Of a stretch of DNA of 42,651 bases, positions 30,793 through 36,819 are shown piece after piece. Location of the stretch: the IMG/VR virus record IMGVR_UViG_3300009537_000045, positions 1 to 42,651 of that record; one strand, written 5' to 3'. A program made the position numbers and the translations under genes. The DNA is from a virus. Position 1 is the stretch's first letter, and the number at the start of each line of letters is the position of its first letter. The notes under the pieces are model-generated. The model had not been told where the DNA came from, did not search any database, and was given only the letters and a program-made list of their open reading frames with translations.

Positions 30793-31748
30793 TCAAGAGA
30801 TGTAGTTCCCTGCCACTGTGGATGATGAGGAGTCCCTACGTCTTTTTTATCCGTAACGTCAGTGGGTCTGGGATTGACGTTGAGATACCAGATTGAACTA
30901 GCGCCTTTCGTGGTGGACTTCGGAGTCGTTATCTCTTGTGCTATTTCGGCCGTGCTGAGCTTGTCCGTGTAGATTTGAATACCACGAATGATGCCGTTGA
31001 ATTCCTCCCAACCATCGTAGCCACCCCATGATTGAGTACCGCCTTGTCCATTGGTAGGAGCCTGTCCCATGACAATAGCGGGATTAGGTGGCTGTGCTCT
31101 CGGGTAGCCTCTGTTCGTGACCTTCTTGTTCAGATCAGGTAAGTCGTAATAGAAATCCACGAAGACCGCACTGGAACTGTTGGGGTCGCGATAAATAACC
31201 ACAGCTTGTATAAACCACCTGTTCCACTGAACCTCACCCGGTGCGGTCTCGTCTATACAGTCAAACCCGACTTCCCAGCGTCCGGCTCCACTCGGAGCTG
31301 GTACAGGATAAGGGTGGGCTCCGTAGTAGAGATAATTGCAACTAAAGGCACCGTTGTTGCCCCAAAAGAACGTCGTGAAATATGCGTCGTGGTTGGTTTT
31401 CTTTCTGGGAAAGACCTTGAAAATATAGGTCATGGGATACGCTGGGGGAGGGTTATCCCAATAAAGCATTCTACGGACACCGGTTACATGAGCATCACCC
31501 GGCCATTCCAATCCAAACACCGATCCCGGTGGAGGCGGGGGAGGTTGTACGAAAGTACATTCAAAAGCCGCTGTGTACCCCCCAATAACTACGCCCCGGT
31601 AATCTATTCCACCGTTGCTATAGACCACCGAATCACTACAAGCGGTCCCCAATGGGGTTGTGAGGACGGCTGAATTTGGGTTAGAGACTTCCCAGCCTGC
31701 CGAGACGGGGAGACAAACAAACGCGAGTACGAATAGGATTCGTTTCAT
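30780..31748 (-). CDS. secreted LamG-like (concanavalin-fold) protein (322 aa)
   Basis: ATG at 31748 begins a signal peptide, MKRILFVLAFVCLPVSA, with cleavage likely before GWEV. No lipobox cysteine. The C-terminal third (WEEFNGIIRGIQIYTDKLSTAEIAQEI) is the ending typical of LamG-like jelly-roll domains, and VGFDCIDETAPGEVQWNRWF fits the core. A Pro run (PPPPPPG) separates the first domain. Sec export is unusual in a virion protein. It is the first gene after the late-promoter-like region. Confidence 0.65.
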   Translation of the reverse strand: MKRILFVLAFVCLPVSAGWEVSNPNSAVLTTPLGTACSDSVVYSNGGIDYRGVVIGGYTAAFECTFVQPPPPPPGSVFGLEWPGDAHVTGVRRMLYWDNPPPAYPMTYIFKVFPRKKTNHDAYFTTFFWGNNGAFSCNYLYYGAHPYPVPAPSGAGRWEVGFDCIDETAPGEVQWNRWFIQAVVIYRDPNSSSAVFVDFYYDLPDLNKKVTNRGYPRAQPPNPAIVMGQAPTNGQGGTQSWGGYDGWEEFNGIIRGIQIYTDKLSTAEIAQEITTPKSTTKGASSIWYLNVNPRPTDVTDKKDVGTPHHPQWQGTTSLEWMQ

Positions 31749-31772
31749 AGGCTCAAATGAATTTTTAATGCG

Positions 31773-31791
31773 AAAACCCGCACGTGACGGG
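31773..31791 (-). terminator. terminator shortly after the putative late promoter (tR'-like)
   Basis: Leftward: CCCGTCACGTGCGGG then TTTT. The stem has 4-5 pairs, with the U-tract opposite 31773-31776. It lies about 25-43 bases after the predicted transcription start and before the first virion-module gene, so read-through would need antitermination. Confidence 0.5.
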
Positions 31792-31803
31792 CTCAGGGGT
31801 GAC

Positions 31804-31826
31804 AATTGCTATAGATTTTAGCAATT
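31804..31826 (-). promoter_or_regulatory. 8-bp palindrome overlapping the late promoter -10 and start
   Basis: AATTGCTA and TAGCAATT form perfect 8-base arms around a 7-base spacer. It overlaps the -10 hexamer and predicted transcription start. It may be an operator, or a hairpin in the very first transcribed bases that causes pausing. Confidence 0.5.
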
Positions 31827-31852
31827 TACCCCCTTGCGCTCCGCGACGTCAA
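31823..31852 (-). promoter_or_regulatory. putative late promoter after the Q-position gene
   Basis: Leftward -35 TTGACG (31852-31847), 18-base spacer, -10 TAAATT (31828-31823). The -35 overlaps the TGA of the zinc-finger gene. Placement after that gene and before the virion module mimics lambda pR'. Confidence 0.5.
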
Positions 31853-32400
31853 GCGATTAATGCGCGCCTCGCCTCGCCTTCCCAAGTCAATGGAATGGTT
31901 AATATCTGCATGTATAGACGACCATGGTGGCGCTTCCAGGTCTCGTGGTGCATGTGGCAACACTTGGCCCGCGCGTAATCAGTCCAATACACGCGGCCGT
32001 TGTCGCAATTCTCGGGACACAAAACATTTTTTCCCGTGAGTTTCCCGGATTCCGCGACCTCAGGGAGATTGCCAACACCTAAACAGACCCGACATACACG
32101 GTCGTCCAGAGCCTCGGTTATCGCGGTATCGCAGAGATCGGCATGTATCTGCATAGTGGATTTAACTAGGTCGTCGAACACTTCGACCTTTAACCAGTGC
32201 CTCAGATCGTGGTCGAAATTGTACTGACCAGCGTATTTGACTCTGACAAATAGAGAGGCACCACGGCTTAGCCTCGCTAGTCTCCCAGCTATGTCTATGC
32301 CGGTTTCTCGCATGTGTCCAGGTGGCAACGGCCTTAGCTCCTTGGCGCTCGGCTCCAACAGCTTTAGCTTTTCCAGGGGGTCGAAATCAGTCAAGTTCAT
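31849..32400 (-). CDS. zinc-finger protein in the lambda-Q position, possible late antiterminator (183 aa)
   Basis: The N-terminal 90 residues are helical (ETGIDIAGRLARLSRGASLFVRVKYAG). A cysteine cluster follows, CRVCLGVGNLPE ... VLCPENCDNGRVYW, resembling DnaJ-type or Q-type zinc fingers. The C-terminus YARAKCCHMHHETWKRHHGRLYMQI is His/Cys-rich and basic. It follows NinB and NinG homologues and is followed at once by a promoter and a terminator, the context of lambda-type Q. No direct Q signature is certain; a plain zinc-finger DNA-binding protein is the alternative. Confidence 0.55.
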   Translation of the reverse strand: MNLTDFDPLEKLKLLEPSAKELRPLPPGHMRETGIDIAGRLARLSRGASLFVRVKYAGQYNFDHDLRHWLKVEVFDDLVKSTMQIHADLCDTAITEALDDRVCRVCLGVGNLPEVAESGKLTGKNVLCPENCDNGRVYWTDYARAKCCHMHHETWKRHHGRLYMQILTIPLTWEGEARRALIA

Positions 32401-32545
32401 TGTTGCTCCTGTTGTCTGGATTATTCTCTACCCTTCTCTGTTCTCGTCTCTCGATACGCTCTTTGATTCTCACTATACGCTGCGGGTCTACACCGTGCTT
32501 GATGGCTATAGATTCCAGCAGTTCTTGCAGATGATCGGGTCTCAA
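32387..32545 (-). CDS. small charged helical protein (52 aa)
   Basis: A TTG start overlaps the NinG stop, and the TGA overlaps the next gene's start, so the gap is filled in perfect nin-region style. Sequence MRPDHLQELLESIAIKHGVD, then RIVRIKERIERREQRRVE, predicts a coiled coil. No family recognised. Confidence 0.55.
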   Translation of the reverse strand: MRPDHLQELLESIAIKHGVDPQRIVRIKERIERREQRRVENNPDNRSNNELD

Positions 32546-32931
32546 AACTTAGAAATCCTTTCCTTGTAGCTTTCGATCTTCTCAAGTAGTTCGGATCGGG
32601 TCCATTTCTTTCCTACCCGCTTCATAGACAGAAGTATTTCAAGAGTTTCGGCCCCATACTTTCCGGCGATGTAAGCAGCGTGCTCGTGGACTGCTCCGCG
32701 TCTCGCTCCGTTACAAATACCGCACTGACTATTGCAGTTACGTTCGTCCCAACGAGTGCCGTTGTATTGCCTTTTAATGTAATGACCGCATTGAAAGTCT
32801 TTCCAGTTTCCTCTCGCTCCACAGGTGACACATTGACCTCCATCTCGTTGGCGGATGAATATAGAAAATACTCTATCTAATTCATCGCGTAGCTTCAGTC
32901 GAATTGATTTCGGTTTGCGTTTCTTTCTCAT
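32542..32931 (-). CDS. ninG: NinG-family recombination protein (129 aa)
   Basis: CVTCGARGNWKDFQCGHYIKRQYNGTRWDERNCNSQCGICN is the NinG/Rap zinc-binding, HNH-like core. The N-terminus is basic (MRKKRKPKSIRLKLRDELDRVFS). I chose the ATG at 32931; the longer open frame runs through a terminator. Rap/NinG is a structure-specific endonuclease of phage recombination. It belongs with NinB upstream as a lambda nin-like cluster. Confidence 0.88.
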   Translation of the reverse strand: MRKKRKPKSIRLKLRDELDRVFSIFIRQRDGGQCVTCGARGNWKDFQCGHYIKRQYNGTRWDERNCNSQCGICNGARRGAVHEHAAYIAGKYGAETLEILLSMKRVGKKWTRSELLEKIESYKERISKF

Positions 32932-32935
32932 CTTC

Positions 32936-33034
32936 TTAAAAAATAGGCCGGCCCTTCGACCGGCCCCAAGCCACCACAAGCGTCGACGGGTAGTTTCGAC
33001 TGACGACACGGAGGGAGAGGCCGCGCGTTTTCAT
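32936..33034 (-). other. ninG leader with possible 32-codon peptide and inverted repeat
   Basis: Between ninB and ninG, an ATG at 33034 opens a 32-codon frame whose stop lies 5 bases before ninG and which runs through the terminator hairpin. CCACCACA and TGTGGTGG arms (around 33034-33042 and 32970-32978) can form a long stem. No Shine-Dalgarno precedes the peptide, so its translation is doubtful; an attenuator is one reading. Confidence 0.3.
32938..32965 (-). terminator. rho-independent terminator just upstream of ninG
   Basis: Leftward: GGCCGG, loop TCGAAGGG, CCGGCC, then TATTTTTT. The U-tract ends 7 bases before the ninG start, so ninG and the Q-position gene depend on read-through, antitermination or another promoter. 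Confidence 0.75.
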
Positions 33035-33044
33035 GTGGTGGAAA

Positions 33045-33443
33045 TTATTTGTGCTCATGCGGGTCTTTGAATTTTACTCCATGATCGACGCCCCAAGCAT
33101 AGATGTATTGAATTAATTCTCTGCACTCAGCCTCGGTCAATTTACTGGTTCGTTGGTACAAAACGTCTATACCGTTTCCATCGATAGCCGGAATAAGTTT
33201 GATCTTCCTATCCGTGGCTCTCATCCATCCAGCGGTTAAAAGTCTTTTCCAATCTTCAATGTCATAGTATTCACCGTGCCACTTAACTTGTTTGGTAATG
33301 TCCGTGAGAACGGCATGTAGTTGATCATTACGAACGAGTGTGCGCGTTGATTCCCTAACCTCGACAATGACTTTGTTATCGCCGTATTCCTCCAGGTGTT
33401 GAAAGAGGGATTGCATACCGACGGGTAAAACGAAAGAGCGCAT
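33045..33443 (-). CDS. ninB: NinB-family recombination protein (132 aa)
   Basis: RNDQLHAVLTDITKQVKWHGEYYDIEDWKRLLTAGWMRA is a close match to the NinB/Orf family, as is TSKLTEAECRELIQYIYAWGVDHGVKF. Length is near that of lambda NinB. Lambda NinB binds ssDNA/SSB and aids recombination. The start codon lies in the middle of a 16-base perfect palindrome. NinG follows downstream after a terminator. Confidence 0.92.
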   Translation of the reverse strand: MRSFVLPVGMQSLFQHLEEYGDNKVIVEVRESTRTLVRNDQLHAVLTDITKQVKWHGEYYDIEDWKRLLTAGWMRATDRKIKLIPAIDGNGIDVLYQRTSKLTEAECRELIQYIYAWGVDHGVKFKDPHEHK

Positions 33444-33450
33444 GCGCTCT
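33435..33450. promoter_or_regulatory. perfect 16-bp palindrome over the ninB start codon
   Basis: AGAGCGCATGCGCTCT is fully self-complementary and its centre contains the ninB ATG. It could be a protein site or fold back in mRNA and limit initiation. Confidence 0.45.
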
Positions 33451-33709
33451 AATCCGCGTTGGGCCGCAAATGCTTCAATAGCTTCATCTTGAATACCTCA
33501 AAACCGCCAGCATACTTGTGCCCCTCTTGGTCAAGAGCAACACCCAGGCCATAGAGCACATCATCTATAAATGTCTCATCTCTATAGGTATCGTACATAG
33601 GCTGATCTGTGTAACTAGCCATATACTTTTGGAGCGAGGCAACTATTGCTTTCATGCGTTCGCGGCCAACAGGCACTTCAACCGGACTCGCTTCGTCATC
33701 GGTACTCAT
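33449..33709 (-). CDS. hypothetical protein (86 aa)
   Basis: Overlaps the zinc-ribbon gene before it (ATGA). Sequence STDDEASPVEVPVGRERMKAIVASLQKYMASY then ETFIDDVLYGLGVALDQEGHKYAGGFEVFKMKLLKHL is helical. Common style among phage nin-region proteins; no function assigned. Confidence 0.65.
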   Translation of the reverse strand: MSTDDEASPVEVPVGRERMKAIVASLQKYMASYTDQPMYDTYRDETFIDDVLYGLGVALDQEGHKYAGGFEVFKMKLLKHLRPNAD

Positions 33710-33921
33710 TTTTCCTCCGTACGCTCGCCGGTTAAGGCGGCGTTAGGTTTCACTTTTATACATACATGAAGCAGCGGTTCGGCCCACTCAACAACGACAT
33801 CGGCTCCGCAGTTTGGGCACTCGCGTTCCGTCCCCTCCTGCACATCGTAGTAGTCATCCCACTGCCAATCTTTATTGCAGGCTGGGCATTCCATCATGGG
33901 CATATAGCCATAAGTTTTCAT
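33706..33921 (-). CDS. zinc-ribbon protein (71 aa)
   Basis: MPMMECPACNKDWQWDDYY and ERECPNCGADVVVEWAEP give two CxxC knuckles of a zinc ribbon. Acidic overall. Overlaps both neighbours by four bases. Possible role in protein or nucleic-acid contacts. Confidence 0.7.
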   Translation of the reverse strand: MKTYGYMPMMECPACNKDWQWDDYYDVQEGTERECPNCGADVVVEWAEPLLHVCIKVKPNAALTGERTEEK

Positions 33922-34043
33922 TTCGGTTCTATCTCAACGCCTCGATATTTTCCATCCACGATCGGTACGTCTGCATTGGCATCGGGGAAGTCTCTTTTCT
34001 TGTTCACGATCTGTTTTCTGAGCCTGACCTTTACCGGCGTCAC
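33918..34043 (-). CDS. small basic protein, or 3' end of a frameshifted gene (41 aa)
   Basis: From a GTG at 34043 the frame gives MTPVKVRLRKQIVNKKRDFP, then ADVPIVDGKYRGVEIEPK, and its stop overlaps the next start (ATGA), which supports it. The frame is open upstream to about 34105. A second frame from an ATG at 34122 (MTKKKIIELTETQQARFDRCWSVYPRR) resembles the start of phage replication-type proteins but degenerates in composition and ends at 33934. Either two overlapping genes or one gene broken by a frameshift. Confidence 0.45.
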   Translation of the reverse strand: MTPVKVRLRKQIVNKKRDFPDANADVPIVDGKYRGVEIEPK

Positions 34044-34122
34044 GCCTCGGGTAGACCGACCAACAGCGGTCAAACCTAGCTTGCTGGGTTTCGGTGAGTT
34101 CTATTATTTTTTTCTTAGTCAT

Positions 34123-34316
34123 GGTCAAAAAACGAAAGAACCAGAAACCCACAAGTCCCCCCTTTCCCCCCGAGGGAAGAAAGGGCGCCAATGGCGGAAG
34201 CCCGAAAGAAAAGAAAGAAAAAACAATAGACGACTCGTGGAATAGGCTAGTGTTTTGCCCTTCTGGTATCGCGAGACTTCAGTCAGCCGGGGGCCGAAAG
34301 ACGCACCAGTGCTGAG
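34123..34316. other. gap without a supported gene, part of a doubtful 108-residue ORF
   Basis: A leftward frame 34125-34451 starts behind AGGAGAC but has biased composition (REAGSGIVSGLN ... LLFFLSFLSGFRHWRPFFPRG) and runs antisense through the RNA candidate at 34353-34443. I treat it as a likely shadow. A run of A/G repeats and C-runs occupies 34150-34220. Confidence 0.4.
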
Positions 34317-34346
34317 TTGACGTGAGTTTGAATAACGCGGTAGGAT
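34317..34346 (+). promoter_or_regulatory. promoter for the antisense RNA candidate
   Basis: -35 TTGACG (34317-34322), 18-base spacer, -10 TAGGAT (34341-34346), oriented rightward, opposite to the operon. Followed about 60 bases later by a strong terminator. Confidence 0.5.
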
Positions 34347-34352
34347 GCTCAT

Positions 34353-34443
34353 CGTCGGATTCAGCCCTGACACAATGCCTGATCCAGCCTCCCTGGTCAA
34401 GCGTGGAGAAGCCTCAAGTTGCCAAGCATCTTGGGGCTTTTTT
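34353..34443 (+). ncRNA. candidate ~90-nt small RNA antisense to the leftward operon, possibly C4-like
   Basis: A promoter at 34317-34346 and terminator at 34409-34443 frame an RNA of about 90 nt with no rightward ORF of note. A first hairpin pairs GGATTCAG with CTGATCC (about 34357-34384, one bulged base); the second is the terminator stem. Its general form (two hairpins, phage regulatory region) recalls C4-type antisense RNAs of P1-like phages, but identity was not tested. Being antisense to the operon mRNA, it could control its translation or termination. Confidence 0.5.
34409..34443 (+). terminator. strong rho-independent terminator, rightward
   Basis: AAGCCTCAAG (34409-34418) pairs with CTTGGGGCTT (34430-34439) over 10 pairs including one G-U; the loop can form a further TGC/GCA step. 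Six T follow (34438-34443). No rightward gene precedes it, so it most likely ends a small RNA. Confidence 0.75.
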
Positions 34444-34553
34444 ACGTTCATTTGTCTCCTAACCCATCACGTCCTGCCCTCTCCCGGTCCCGGCAGAGAC
34501 CCCGGATAGTCGCCCTTTGTGAGACTTCCGGCGGAGAGGACAGGCGTCATGTG
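34444..34553. other. gap with no supported gene
   Basis: Contains only a 27-codon leftward ORF (34467-34550) rich in Gly, Pro and Ser without a clear ribosome site. Lies between the small RNA terminator and the small membrane genes. Nothing else recognised. Confidence 0.35.
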
Positions 34554-34634
34554 TCAGAAAAGCCTCGCGAGTATGTGAACCGCGAAGATCGCGATGACGA
34601 CCGCTAGCGCGGTGTAGGCTATGGTGTTGCCCAT
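34554..34634 (-). CDS. very small membrane peptide (26 aa)
   Basis: The ATG at 34634 overlaps the end of the previous membrane gene. Product MGNTIAYTALAVVIAIFAVH then ILARLF is nearly all one transmembrane helix. Supported only by overlap and composition. Confidence 0.35.
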   Translation of the reverse strand: MGNTIAYTALAVVIAIFAVHILARLF

Positions 34635-34816
34635 ATATTTTCCATCGCCTGTATTAGCGCAATCACGCCTATAACCCAGATCGTCGCGACGGCGAGCGTG
34701 ACAATCGTAATCCCCGCGTAAAGGATGACCAGTTTCCAATCAACACGCAGCAGAACGCGAAAAAACAGATCGCCAAAAGTGCTAGTAAGTCCGTACTGTC
34801 CATAGTTTCGCCTCAT
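34619..34816 (-). CDS. small membrane protein (65 aa)
   Basis: GGAG precedes the ATG. One long or two close hydrophobic helices (LVILYAGITIVTLAVATIWVIGVIALI, about residues 30-56) after a basic N-terminal part (FRVLLRVDWK). No family recognised. Confidence 0.55.
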   Translation of the reverse strand: MRRNYGQYGLTSTFGDLFFRVLLRVDWKLVILYAGITIVTLAVATIWVIGVIALIQAMENIWATP

Positions 34817-34826
34817 GGTTGGCTCC

Positions 34827-35036
34827 CTATTTACGTTTGCGTTTTGGTTTTGTGGCTTTTACTAAAGCCAGACCGAGTTTGCGTAATCTGGCGTTGCCAG
34901 ACAAATGCGCGTAACACGGTCCATGTTCTCCACCGACCCAAATATACCCATGCTTGAAGGAAATTACTGGTGGCTGAAGATCGAAATCCTTTCCAAAAAA
35001 GGAAACTAAATGACCACGAACCATTTTGATTTTCAT
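34827..35036 (-). CDS. small basic beta-rich protein (69 aa)
   Basis: Starts in an ATGA overlap with the zinc-ribbon gene. KMVRGHLVSFFGKDFDLQPPVISFKHGYIWVGGEHGPCY suggests a small beta fold; the C-terminus is very basic (ALVKATKPKRKRK). Could bind nucleic acid. No family recognised. Confidence 0.6.
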   Translation of the reverse strand: MKIKMVRGHLVSFFGKDFDLQPPVISFKHGYIWVGGEHGPCYAHLSGNARLRKLGLALVKATKPKRKRK

Positions 35037-35218
35037 GTCGCGTTACCTAGAAATTTAATCAGCTTCGTATGGCTCTTGCCTTCCCACTTGCTAGGCTTGA
35101 AGGGCGTTCGGCAGAAATGACATACCTTTTCACGTCCTAAGCGCGTTCTTTTGTTCTCATGGAACAAGGTAGAGTCCCTGAGATTTTCACAACGCGGGCA
35201 TTTGATTTTCTTAGCCAC
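35033..35218 (-). CDS. small zinc-ribbon protein (61 aa)
   Basis: GTG start. KIKCPRCENLRDSTLF and EKVCHFCRTPFKPSKW give two CxxC pairs, a basic zinc ribbon. Overlaps both neighbours. Likely a nucleic-acid-binding accessory. Confidence 0.65.
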   Translation of the reverse strand: MAKKIKCPRCENLRDSTLFHENKRTRLGREKVCHFCRTPFKPSKWEGKSHTKLIKFLGNAT

Positions 35219-35444
35219 GATAAGTACCGATTATTTTTTCAAGAATGTTTATCTTTACTCTTTCCAGAGTTAAGAGCACCCACAACAAAACCACCCACAG
35301 ATAAGCAACACCATGAAACCATGAAGGCAAGTCTATAAAAATAAAAATCAGGCCCAGCGTTATAAACATTATTGGTGTTCTTATGTCTTTAATCGCCTCT
35401 TCCCGCCACATATGAAAAACTTCTTGGTTATCTGTTTTAGCCAC
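35211..35444 (-). CDS. membrane protein with two helices (77 aa)
   Basis: GTG start with CGGAG upstream. Helices at about residues 24-40 (IMFITLGLIFIFIDL) and 45-60 (VAYLWVVLLWVLLTL). Termini charged. Function unknown. Confidence 0.6.
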   Translation of the reverse strand: MAKTDNQEVFHMWREEAIKDIRTPIMFITLGLIFIFIDLPSWFHGVAYLWVVLLWVLLTLERVKINILEKIIGTYRG

Positions 35445-35460
35445 GGCTTAGCTCCGCTTA

Positions 35461-35847
35461 TCAATTATCAAACCAGAACACGAGCCGATAGTGACCGACT
35501 TGCACTTTCTCATCGTCTATATCGAAGAAGTAAGATAGGGGGTATTTATTTTTGAAATCTCCATCTCTATCGAAGTCTGTGGCAAGGAAAATCTTTGCTG
35601 CTTCGGTAAGCTCTAAAAATGAATGGCTGTGTCCATCCCCTTCCCATTCTTCAACGAATAACTTTGCGCTTTCTGAAATGTCTTCCGGCAGCCCTTTAGG
35701 GTCTGGTCCTGTGCCACGGACTCCAGCAAGTGCTGAAAATCTTTTGTAGTTTCTTTCCACTGCTTTTTGCGGGTACTCAAGTCTATCTATCATTACCCAG
35801 TGGTCGCCAACCTTCTTTTCTACTGCTGCATGTATATCGCATCCCAT
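35461..35847 (-). CDS. conserved phage protein of the MGCDIHA type (128 aa)
   Basis: Begins MGCDIHAAVEKKVGDHWVMID, a start shared by many uncharacterised phage proteins. FSALAGVRG and GHSHSFLELTEA are further conserved-looking blocks. GGGGGT precedes the ATG. The D-x-H and HSHS motifs could bind a metal. Function unknown. Confidence 0.75.
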   Translation of the reverse strand: MGCDIHAAVEKKVGDHWVMIDRLEYPQKAVERNYKRFSALAGVRGTGPDPKGLPEDISESAKLFVEEWEGDGHSHSFLELTEAAKIFLATDFDRDGDFKNKYPLSYFFDIDDEKVQVGHYRLVFWFDN

Positions 35848-35849
35848 AT

Positions 35850-36026
35850 TTACCCCCTGCTCAACTCGGCTATCTCAACGAGCTTCGCGCGCTGGCTTTC
35901 TATGTTCGGCAGTCCTCTGGATTTCGCGAGTTGAATGCAGCACTCCGCGAAGGCTTCGCATATCGTTTTGTCGAACTCTTTTACGGGTTCGGCGAGGGTT
36001 ACGGAGGACTGGAAGTCTTGGTTCAT
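35850..36026 (-). CDS. small helical protein (58 aa)
   Basis: ATG at 36026 with GAGGG upstream; the stop lies two bases before the next start. Sequence MNQDFQSSVTLAEPVKEFDK, then CEAFAECCIQLAKSRGLP, suggests helices. Coupling and ribosome site support it. Confidence 0.6.
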   Translation of the reverse strand: MNQDFQSSVTLAEPVKEFDKTICEAFAECCIQLAKSRGLPNIESQRAKLVEIAELSRG

Positions 36027-36144
36027 TTCACCCTCGTTTTATAGCTCTTAAGCCTCACCAGAAGCCCCAGAATCAACGATCTCCTCGCACCCCTGGTCAG
36101 TAGCCACATTCATATAAATCATGGCTAATAGCTCACCTATATCG

Positions 36145-36366
36145 TCATCGCAGACGACGTGCAGGTTTTGGCCTACCGCGAGACTTCGCAGGAGGGTTAG
36201 GGGTATTACTCTTTCCAATGCTTTCACGTTTTAGTATTGCCTGTACTCGTTGATATTTAACGTCGAACTCGTTTGCTATTGCTTGAAGGGTTTCGCCCCG
36301 CTTTCGCATCGCGACGATCTGTTTATTTCTCTCGGCGTATAACGCCATTGTTTCTTTCCAGTTCAT
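36145..36366 (-). CDS. helix-turn-helix DNA-binding protein (73 aa)
   Basis: KQIVAMRKRGETLQAIANEFDVKYQRVQAILKRE is a helix-turn-helix of the resolvase/sigma-region-4 kind. The C-terminus is basic and Pro-rich (PPAKSRGRPKPARRLR). No Shine-Dalgarno precedes the ATG and promoter-like sequence lies close by, so the mRNA may be leaderless. First gene of the leftward operon at a divergent promoter region; a candidate regulator of both directions. Confidence 0.7.
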   Translation of the reverse strand: MNWKETMALYAERNKQIVAMRKRGETLQAIANEFDVKYQRVQAILKRESIGKSNTPNPPAKSRGRPKPARRLR

Positions 36367-36494
36367 GGGCGTATACTCTCACAACACAAGATGCGGTGCA
36401 AGTACTAAAAGATGCCGCCCGTCGGGAAGTGTTGCAATGACTGTTGTGTTGTGGTACCTTGTATTTGTAAGATCAACCGGCAGAGGAGATAAAC
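36367..36494. promoter_or_regulatory. divergent promoter/operator region
   Basis: Between the HTH gene and the rightward module. CACAACACA (36380-36388) and TGTGTTGTG (36445-36453) are exact inverted copies 56 bases apart. Rightward, TAAGAT (36468-36473) with TTGTGT 18 bases upstream is a candidate promoter whose -35 overlaps the right half-site. Leftward, TTGCAC lies 17 bases from GAGTAT near the HTH start. Confidence 0.5.
36460..36483 (+). repeat. 24-base leader repeat, copy 1
   Basis: TGTATTTGTAAGATCAACCG followed by GCAG, just upstream of AGGAG and the ATG at 36495. An exact second copy lies at 36820-36843 before the next gene. Confidence 0.8.
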
Positions 36495-36767
36495 ATGAAA
36501 AGCATCGAAAGACAGATTATCGGCGAACTAATCTCAAACCTTGTGGAGAACGGATTCAGGATTGAAATAAGTGATCAGGACGGTGGCGGATTGTTTGTTT
36601 ACGCCGCGCCGTATGACGAAGTAAAGCCAGACGACGGTTACAAATACTGGGTGCGATTGGTGGAGGGCAACGGGTGCGACATTATCGTTGACTACTCTAC
36701 GTGCACAAAGCAATACATAGAAGGTGCTCTTGATCTTGCCGATACGCTCGAAAAAGTTGAGGCGTAA
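36495..36767 (+). CDS. hypothetical early protein (90 aa)
   Basis: AGAGGAGAT lies before the ATG. Sequence KSIERQIIGELISNLVENGFRIEISDQDGGGLFVYAAPYDE then a helical C-terminus (IEGALDLADTLEKVEA). Alpha/beta small protein, common in phage early regions; function unknown. First gene of the rightward module. Confidence 0.7.
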   Translation: MKSIERQIIGELISNLVENGFRIEISDQDGGGLFVYAAPYDEVKPDDGYKYWVRLVEGNGCDIIVDYSTCTKQYIEGALDLADTLEKVEA

Positions 36768-36819
36768 GGGTAGTTACCGGCTAAGCAGTGGTTTTAAGTA
36801 AGGTTTAATCTGTGCTCAC

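Noticed and set aside
33766-34245. Rightward 159-residue ORF
   Set aside because: It is a shadow of the leftward zinc-ribbon gene and its upstream neighbour, with low-complexity Lys/Arg-rich end and no ribosome site.
34125-34451. Leftward 108-residue ORF with an AGGAGAC site
   Set aside because: Biased composition, runs through a strong terminator hairpin on the opposite strand, and overlaps a better-supported RNA candidate.
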